A DNA stretch of 64,000 bases from Tupaia tana. Its lineage: Eukaryota; Chordata; Mammalia; Scandentia; Tupaiidae. The stretch spans positions 76,666,041 to 76,730,040 of the forward strand of contig JAKSZU010000009.1 of NCBI GenBank assembly GCA_026018925.1, given 5' to 3'. The notes under the pieces are model-generated. The model worked only from the letters and a program-made list of their open reading frames with translations, was not told the origin of the DNA and made no database searches. Positions within the stretch are counted from its first letter, which is position 1. Every line of letters begins with the position of its first letter. Of this stretch, positions 57,090-64,000 are shown piece after piece. The position numbers and the translations under genes are program-made.

Positions 57090-57700
57090 AATACATGACA
57101 AAAGGCCACAATTAGGGGCAATAAGCATCCATACCATGAGCTTAATTAATATAAGAGTTTTTTATGACTATTAACCACTACTTCTTTGTGAAAGCCTTAT
57201 AAAAACCCATTTGACGTAGCAGTGAGTGACTCTATAAATGTAGTTAGGGGATAAAACCAAAAAGGAATCACAAAACCTGCAGCAGTGATTTAATGATTGA
57301 CCTTAAACAATGGCTTTTTTTATTGCTCCCACCACATTCGAGGAAGAAGATAATGGTATTTTATGGCCCAAAGCTTTCAGGTAAACAAAGTTTCCTGACC
57401 TTTGTAACCACCCCAAAATTAGGAAAAATAACCATATTCATCTAGCATGTGACCCTCACCAAAGGGAATCATGCACAAGAAGCCCAAACAAAGCCTCTTT
57501 GACCAAAATAAAAATCCCTTGCTTCAGTTTATCTTTGGTAATTCTTTCAGGACCTCTTCTTTGCTTGGGAGCTCTATTCATTTTTTTTTCTTGTCTTAAT
57601 AAACTCTACTTGCATACCTATATCTGTGTCTCTAATTCTTTGTGAGCTACAGACAAGAACCCAAGTTTCACTGCAGGTGCTGAGCCTGATCACCTCTGAG
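57090..57700 (+). mobile_element. Probable solo LTR, class I endogenous retrovirus type
   Basis: Not L1 or SINE. It contains a TATA-like TATAAA (about 57230), a polyadenylation signal TTAATAAACTC (about 57597-57607) followed by a CT-rich, GT-rich stretch and GAGCTACAGACAAGAACCC. This U3-R-U5-like order fits a gammaretrovirus-type LTR. The exact ends were not determined, so it is tentative. Confidence 0.45.
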
Positions 57701-57904
57701 CCCCCGTGTCTCTGCATTGTCAATTCCAGCTTTTAGGGTGGGCCAGGACTTAAACCTGGGCCTACCATGTGGTCCCAGTCTGTGTAGCATAGCAACTTAG
57801 CTATGTGTCACCACAGGTACACCCTCATTTTTTCTTTATTAATATTTCTAATTTTAAATTTTAGTGCTAATTTGCATTTTTTATTTATTTGTTTTTCATT
57901 AATT

Positions 57905-57985
57905 TTTAATTTCATTTTGCTAAATGGCACATTCACTCACCAGATAGAAACAGAGAAAAAGAGAAAGTACCTCCCAGTGGGGTAT
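57905..57985 (-). mobile_element. Partial old SINE tail
   Basis: TAAATGGCACATTCACTCACC, GA-rich block and CCTCCCAGTGGGG: the tail half of the SINE in reverse. Confidence 0.5.
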
Positions 57986-58106
57986 GTGTGGAGAGTTCAT
58001 AAGAAAATAAGTAAACAGAGGCTTAATGAAGATAGCCCAAGATAAGCCTCACTCAAGAAAATAAGCAGACCAAAGCTTAAAAAACAGGCCCAGGCCCAAG
58101 ATAGAA

Positions 58107-58113
58107 TATCTAT

Positions 58114-58145
<32 letters not shown>

Positions 58146-58152
58146 TTATCTA
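58107..58152. repeat. (TATC)n microsatellite
   Basis: About ten TATC units with one TATT variant near each end. Confidence 0.95.
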
Positions 58153-58154
58153 CT

Positions 58155-58312
58155 CACACACTCTCCCTGGAAAGAGAGACTAAGAAAGATTGTGAGAAAT
58201 CACCCCTGAAGTCACTCCCCAGGAAGGTTGGCCATTCCACCACAATCCCTTTTTCATTCTCCTTTCAGAATCTTGTACATGTACACACATGCTCAGTATG
58301 GTTTTCTGCTGG
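58155..58312 (-). mobile_element. Partial older SINE
   Basis: GA-rich segment, AGAAATCACCCC, TTGGCCATTCC and TCATTCTCCTTTCAGAATCTTG blocks in reverse order; the tRNA-like head is missing. Confidence 0.65.
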
Positions 58313-58930
58313 GACCATGCAGTTAACACAAGCTGAGTATGAAAGAACTGCCCCTTGTGCCTAGAGCAAGGACTCGGCTGAGGAGAACTGTTTGCAAGGT
58401 CAACAGTTTTACGAGTTCTGGACCTCACGTATTGTGTCGCTGCGCTGTCCTGCACTCAATTTCTCTGCCATGGGCCTTATTGCCATACCCCGGTACCCCA
58501 TAAAGGCACCCCCAGCCTTACTATAACTTTTACAATAATCCTGAAAGAATGCGGATCCACTAAGGCGGCAGCTGCGTAGGGCAGCAGCTGCAAACAGGAG
58601 TTACTCCCATTAGACTCACCCCACCCTCCTGGAAAATGTCAATAAAGAATGCTACATTCACTTCTCCTACTGGGGATTACATAGATAAGCATTAGAAAGG
58701 TTTAAGTTAAAGCTACTAATGGGTAAAATGATCTCAGTAGCAGGGAGGGGCTCAGGGACTCATCCACAAGGTGCTGTTACCCCAAAGACCATAAGCCACT
58801 CTTACTCTCAGGACAAGGGAAGAGTGCCATTCCCCAAGCCACAGTCATTAGCAGCATGTAGAGGGTCCCAAGTACACAACAACCTTCAGCTACTCACAAG
58901 ACCACATTCCTTTCCTATGTAGACTCACCC
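58313..58930. other. Unassigned DNA, possibly retroviral
   Basis: Higher GC than its surroundings. No readable protein. It lies between LTR-like sequences and may belong to an old provirus, but nothing in it proves this. Confidence 0.35.
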
Positions 58931-58959
58931 TCTTAGCTGTAGACTACCTCAGAGATAAC

Positions 58960-59565
58960 ATAAGTATTTCACTTTAGTATATACTAACCTTGTCTTTACT
59001 AAACCAGACAGGATTTATTTCTAGGCTCCTGTAATTGATACCACCCTAGCCTGAAGCTAAGGTTCTCAAAAGCTGACCCAAGGCTCAAATTCTCAAGCCA
59101 ATCTGGGACTAAAGTGATCAAGCTGGTCTGACTGAAGTTATTAAGATTCCTGGGAGCCCTCTCATCCAAAGATCCTCCCTGGTAATCAAGATCAAAGAAG
59201 AGAATACACCCAAAAAATGGACTTCCTCATTCTAAAAATTATGACTGTTTATACCTAAACAAAACAGATGTCATGTTTTATGATTATTGTTCCTATACTT
59301 TGAATGCCTTACCTTTTAGAGCAAAATGTTTCACTTACTTCCCTTCACCCATCCCACTACTGTAAAAACTCCTTCTATAATAAATATGCATGACTTCTGG
59401 CCATCAGGGCTGCAGTCCTGAGTTTACTCTGGCTGTAGTCAGCTGAGAACATGCTAAAGGGCATGAGGTCTTAGTCTGATTCCTGTTCACCTGCGTCGCC
59501 TTCCTGTGCACCCATCCCGGCTGGGGTACAGCTCCCAGCAGTTTTCATGCTACAAGTTTGTAACT
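58960..59565 (+). mobile_element. Probable 5' LTR of an old class I provirus
   Basis: Contains a polyadenylation-signal-like CTATAATAAATATGC (about 59375-59389), then GGCTGCAGTCCTGAGTTTACTC and a GC-rich CCTGCGTCGCC...CCCGGCTGGGG stretch ending near CAGCA. This is the usual LTR order of U3, signal, U5. It is followed after about 1.2 kb by gag-like sequence on the same strand, which supports a provirus reading. The primer-binding site was not identified. Confidence 0.5.
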
Positions 59566-59599
59566 CAAGAAACAGACATCACCAGCAGTGGTTAAAATA

Positions 59600-60480
59600 A
59601 ATAAATTAAATTAAATTAAAAAGTTCTGGTCTCTTCTGATACTACCAACAGTAACTGCTCACAATTGGTAAGTACTGAACTCCTGAGAAATGACCACTCC
59701 CATCTGGGCCTGAGTTTATGGAGTTTTCCTTAGCTTTTCCCTACAATAGAGGTTATAAAAAGAGACACTCCCTTCCAAAAGGCATAAACCTATTCAGGTC
59801 ACTTACTGGGTATTCTTGCCTAGTCCTAATCTATCTTCTGCTTGTATTCTTATCTCTGGTAAAATCTTTTACCACCTGCACATCAGCCCCACTGCATTTT
59901 GATGGCCTATGTGGGAACTCACTCTCTCCTCTATTCAGACCAAGTCTGCTACTTCCTTTTTATCACTTGACTTCTTCAGCCCTCTTGCACCAGTCTCAGC
60001 CAGTTTCTTTTCATGGAAAATTCTAGAGTGTGGTGAGACAATCTGTCTATACTGAGTAAATCATGAAGAAGTCAAGTTCCTTCTGGAAGAGGATTAAGAG
60101 AGGTGATAAGAACCTTGCAACAAATGATGTAGGAAACAGTCCTTCTTCCTTCTCTTTCTTACTCCTATTCTTTCATTCCTCATTCTGCTCACTCCATCAT
60201 CAGACACAATGCCAGTGTAGACTTGCATACCCATGATCTCCCTGGACCATCTCATTGGTGAGTAAAAGTTCTTCCTATTTCCCTTACATGCTTTCAGGCC
60301 TCCATAGCTGACATGGAAACTTCTATCACATGCTCATGGCCTTCATATTTACATGACCCTGGTCACCCAGGAAGCTCTCCACTTGATGGGATGCTGTTGA
60401 GAGGCAGATGCTACTGACTTTAGGGACTCAGACCCTCCTCAGATGGTACCTCTAAAAAATAACCACCTGTTGCACTGTTG
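59600..60480 (+). other. Probable provirus leader and decayed 5' gag
   Basis: Lies between the LTR-like sequence and the capsid-like sequence. A 102-codon frame (59718-60026) with a hydrophobic stretch is present but has no recognisable family pattern. Assigned by position only. Confidence 0.3.
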
Positions 60481-60482
60481 TC

Positions 60483-61020
60483 ATGCAGACAAGATTGTGG
60501 AATCAGCTGAGAACATACACTTGTTTGACTCATTCTCACAAACCCAATAGCAGACTCTGGACTCTATCATTAGCTTCCCTCTCTACTACCCATCTGAGTC
60601 ACCTAAGTTACCTCAGCATCCCTCTCCCTCTCCTCTATCATCACTTTCTCTTACCTCTCCATCCTCTTCCACTTTTTCTCTTTCACCTCCCTTTTTTCTC
60701 TTCCCCAGGTCATACATATTCAGGTGGATCCTTTCAGGGGCCCTCTCACCTACCACATCAGTTTCCTTTGTGTAAAGTGAAAGGAGCTGGTAACGTTATT
60801 TGAGTCCAAGCTCCCTTTTCACTGTCTTATCTCTTTTCAAATTAAAGTTGAACTTGACAGTTTCTCAGTTGACCCAGCTAAATTTACAAAGAAGTTTAAA
60901 AACCTCATCTTGTCATATAATTTCTCATTGTGTAATATTTACATCTTTTTTTTGTATTTGCACTGATACCAAGGAGAGAGGTCACATTTGGGCTAAGAAA
61001 AAAAAAATAAAGTTGTCCTT
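60483..61020 (+). pseudogene. Decayed retroviral gag: proline/leucine-rich linker and capsid N-terminal region
   Basis: Fossil of the structural polyprotein of a class I (gammaretrovirus-like) endogenous retrovirus. 60600-60720 encodes a low-complexity Pro/Ser/Leu/His-rich linker. About 60755-60800 encodes FPLCKV, then APFSLS after a TGA at 60801-60803, the usual start of the capsid domain. About 60835-60940 encodes ELDSFSVDPAKFTKKF and LILSYNFS in another frame, matching the helix pattern of the capsid N-terminal domain. DTKERGHIWA at about 60965-60995 is in a third frame and corresponds to the region preceding the capsid C-terminal domain. At least one stop and two frame changes; not functional. 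The assignment rests on residue pattern only. Confidence 0.55.
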
Positions 61021-61024
61021 ATGA

Positions 61025-61960
61025 AGTTTACTAACTTAGACTGAAGTAGCACAGAAGGCCAAATTCTTCTGAGCATGTATTTCATCAATCAGCCCCAGAA
61101 ATTAGAAGGAAACTCCAGAAAATTGCTCAGAGTTCACAGGTACCTATTTCTAAGCTTCTAAGATAGCCTTCAGTGTCTACAACAACTGTAACAGGTTCAG
61201 AGGCCACAGGGGCCCAGAGAGACAAACCGAAGGCTCAAATGCTGACTTTGTCTGTAACTACCCAAGTCACTCAGAATAATCCCAGAGGCTGAGGACCCAA
61301 GTCCCACTCAAAGGCAGGATCTGGGAATCCCATATCAGAATCTTTGCCTTGGGGAGGCCCTAGATATTTCCAATGCAGAAAGTTTAGGCACTGAAAAGTA
61401 CAGTGCCCTCAATTGTCATCCTCTCATTCCTGACCTGGGCCTTATCTCCACTGTTGAGGAGGTGGCCACTGGGAATGGGAATGCTCTGAGCTTCAAAAAG
61501 GAGCCTGTGATTCCTGAATTCATGGTGGCCCCTAGAATTGAGGATTGACTGAGCCCAAAACCCTCTACTGCTCCCCATGGAAATCTAAAAATCTAATCAG
61601 ATGAGCCTCAGGTAATGCTTAAAGTGACAAGTAAAAATGAAAAACTTATATTAGATATGAGAGCCATGTATTTTGTCTTAATTTTCCATGCTGTCTTTTG
61701 TCTGAACATATTCTATGATGAAAATAAAGAGCCAACCCCAAACTAAAAGGATTACTTCGACCTTCATCTGTTTCACTGCAGTTTTGTCTTTCACCCATCA
61801 GTTTATTATAAAGTCTGAGTGCCCATTTCTTTGTACTTTATTACCTGGCTGGGTACCATAATTCACTTTAAGAGCCAACAACCAGCAGGGAGAGAGGACC
61901 AGCTCTTGTTCATGGCCTCTGTACAGCCCCCATCCTAGAGGAGATAGGTGCCAATCCTCC
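61025..61960. other. Unassigned DNA
   Basis: Moderate GC, no L1 or SINE recognised, no long open frame. It could be remaining provirus interior or single-copy host DNA. An AATAAA-type signal (GATGAAAATAAAGAGCC, about 61719-61735) is seen without a gene. Confidence 0.35.
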
Positions 61961-62194
61961 CAGCATAACAATTTTTTTTTTCAGGAAAATGAATTTATTT
62001 TAAGATTTTATAAAACTTTTTAAAAGGCCACTCCAACTATCATAGATTGAATTAGCTGAGGATACAAGCTAAGTAAGTCAAAACACAGGAAAGCAACTAA
62101 TAACCAAATATATAAATTTTTAGTAATTTAAATATAATTATAGCAATATAATCATTATTCCTCTAGCAGCAATGAAGTAATATCTTTGGTAATG

Positions 62195-62370
62195 TAGTGT
62201 TTTTTTTTTTTCTTCGTACCATTTTATAAATTTTTAAATTAATTAATAAATTTACATTTGCTCCCTGAGCATTGTCACAGCATACAAAATGCGATTTCCC
62301 ATCCAGAATACACTGCATATTGGCTTAATCATACATGTTATCATCAATAATTTTCCACTTCTAGTTATAT
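62195..62370 (-). mobile_element. Second copy of the composite element's 3' module
   Basis: A T-rich head, then TTTACATTTGCTCCCTGAGC, CACAGCATACAAAATGCGAT and TCCCATCCAGAATACACTGC. This is colinear with 11036-11160 inside the composite element (shared CACAGCATACAAAATGCGAT). It ends in a microsatellite after the shared TTTTCCA(C/T)TTCTAGTT block. It looks like a 5'-truncated insertion of the same family. Confidence 0.75.
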
Positions 62371-62411
62371 ATATATATATGTGTGTGTGTGTGTATGTGT
62401 GTGTGTGTGTT
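62366..62411. repeat. (TA)n(TG)n microsatellite
   Basis: Alternating TA followed by TG repeats with one TATG interruption. Confidence 0.95.
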
Positions 62412-62683
62412 TCCCATTTCTCTTAAACTTGGAGCTGTGAAATGCAGAAGTCCCTAGGAATATAGTAAATGCCTCCTTGATAAAAATAAGGCTCAAAGAT
62501 GTACGTTTATTTCCCCATAGACAAAAATTCCCCATTAGGCCAGAAGCTCAACAGGGACTGAATCCCATCATAAGTAAACTTTTTAAACATAAAATCTTCA
62601 GAGCATACAAGTTCCACTATAGTACTTGTCTTTTCTGTAAAAAAGGCTAATGAAAATATCACATCAGATAAGATTTAAATATT

Positions 62684-62932
62684 TATTTTGGAGAGGTGTT
62701 TGCTATAGGGTGCTTGCACTCGCCAGACAAAGACAGAGAGACAGAAAGTGAGAAATCACCCTTCAGGGGGGATGGTCACACCGCAATCCCTTCTCCTCCA
62801 TTCTCCTCTTGGGATTTTGGGCACGCACGCACACGCACCTGGTGTGAGTTTTATGCCACCGGGTCCGGGACGTAAACCGCGGTCGACTATATGGGAGTCC
62901 AGCGACATAGCCATTACGCTAACTTCTGATCC
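62684..62932 (-). mobile_element. tRNA-derived SINE
   Basis: Reverse copy. Perfect 19-bp duplication CAGATAAGATTTAAATATT at 62665-62683 and 62933-62951. Confidence 0.95.
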
Positions 62933-63152
62933 CAGATAAGATTTAAATATTATAAAGATTATATATATGTAAACGTTCAGGTAATTTGGGATCTTAAAGT
63001 TATGTTAGATTAAAGTGATAAGTACGTTTAAAATGTCTGAGTCATTTCTAAGTAATTATAACGGTTTGGTCAACATGAATTTTAAATTTTTCTACTTTTG
63101 TTTTTTTAAAATTTTATAGCAATGAAAGGTATTGGTTCTATTAAGAGTGTTT

Positions 63153-63154
<2 letters not shown>

Positions 63155-63184
<30 letters not shown>

Positions 63185-63431
63185 TGAGACTTTTTTGCTA
63201 TAGGGCGCGTGCACTTGCCAGACAGACAGAGAGAGACAGATAGAAAGTGAGAAATCACCCCCTGGGGGGGTGGCCACACCGCAATTCCTTCTCCTCCATT
63301 CTCCTCTCAGGATCTTGGGCACGCATGCACACATGCCCGGCGTGAGTTTTAAGCTACCGGGTCTGGGACGCGAACCGCGGTCAACTACGTGGGGAGTCCA
63401 GCGACATAGTCATTATGCTAACTACTGGTCC
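63155..63431 (-). mobile_element. tRNA-derived SINE
   Basis: Reverse copy with a T/C-rich head. Duplication TAAGAGTGTTTTT at 63142-63154 and 63432-63444. Confidence 0.94.
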
Positions 63432-63764
63432 TAAGAGTGTTTTTCTGTTCTACATTAAAAATTTGTTTAAAACCACATATTTAAATTGCTAAGATAAATT
63501 TTAAACAAGTCATAAGAATATGTTCTTGAAAAACAACTAATAATAATTTTTCTCTAAATCAAATTTAAGGTTTTTTTCTTCCAAATTGAACTTGTACAAA
63601 AAAGCAAAAATAAATAAACAAAAATGAGGGTCATTCAATTAATCTTACTCTTTGTTTGATGGAATATAATGAAGATTGGACACCAGAGCAGAAGGCCTTG
63701 ACACCACCATACATTATAGCAAAATCTTTTTCTAAAATTATCTCTAGGTGGCAAAGCCACTAAC

Positions 63765-64000
63765 GGTGCTCTAATAGCAGTTAGATTACCTGGAAGCAGT
63801 GCTTTTACAAAATCACATATGTTAGACCTGCTCATAGTGGCACAAGGAGGCCTATGTTTAACCCTAGGAGAACAATACTGTTTCTATGTCAAGCAATATG
63901 GTATCATTCATAGGGCAATCAAAACTCTCCAAGACCAAGCCAGGTATCTTCATGAATGGGCCCCTAATGGAGGATTGGAATACACTTGGTCTTGGCTCTC
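63765..64000 (+). pseudogene. Decayed retroviral env, transmembrane subunit (runs off window)
   Basis: Fossil of the fusion subunit of a class I endogenous retrovirus envelope. About 63781-63818 encodes LDYLEAVLLQN, the heptad region preceding the conserved segment. From 63822 another frame encodes LDLLIVAQGGLC and then LTLGEQYCFYV: this is the conserved segment with the cysteine motif of gamma-type envelopes (CX6CC), but the first of the paired cysteines is tyrosine. The frame stays open to the window end (…WSWL). A one-base frame change near 63818-63822 and stops upstream show it is dead. Family features are known for syncytin-like and gammaretroviral envelopes; the match is by motif. Confidence 0.7.

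Noticed and set aside
61384-61578. Short minus-strand frame in moderately GC-rich DNA
   Set aside because: Only 64 codons, with no recognisable domain and no splice-site context.

Overview
The window is repeat-dense nuclear DNA from a placental mammal. I find no intact host gene, rRNA, functional tRNA, CRISPR array or prokaryotic feature. Almost everything recognisable is a retroelement: LINE-1 (L1) copies of several ages with target-site duplications, about 25 copies of one tRNA-derived SINE family I cannot name, half-L1-like remnants, and class I endogenous retrovirus fossils at the right end. One old dimeric 7SL/Alu-like element (about 48.4-48.55 kb) hints at Euarchontoglires (primates, rodents, tree shrews and kin). 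I do not name a species.

Layout. 1-5.55 kb: old plus-strand L1 that runs off the left edge. 5.6-7.9 kb: SINEs between unassigned DNA. 7.96-15.12 kb: minus-strand L1 split by a 2.53-kb composite insertion (10330-12859). That insertion carries a GC-rich 19-bp minisatellite and a perfect 17-bp target-site duplication; it is the most unusual object here. 16.74-26.31 kb: an older minus-strand L1 broken by other L1 fragments, a half-L1 insertion and SINEs. 26.3-35.0 kb: a full-length minus-strand L1 (26551-33649) inserted in ORF1 of another L1. 35.4-47.2 kb: ancient L1 DNA that received the youngest L1 of the window (about 38020-43933; ORF1 broken by a single stop codon) and an inversion-bearing L1 (44705-46655) that itself sits inside an old SINE. 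48.37-48.55 kb: 7SL-like element. 48.64-56.57 kb: old plus-strand L1 with a half-L1/3'UTR insertion and SINEs. 57.0-64.0 kb: LTR-like sequence, a decayed gag capsid region and a decayed env transmembrane region running off the right edge.

How the parts relate. The L1s are the likely source of the enzyme that mobilised the SINEs, half-L1s and the composite element: A-rich tails and target-site duplications starting at A-rich sites are seen throughout. At least six L1 copies carry tandem 5'UTR units, of four unrelated types (about 160, 130, 143 and 127 bp), which suggests repeated replacement of the L1 promoter in this lineage. All boundaries were read by eye and are usually good to within about 10-30 bp.
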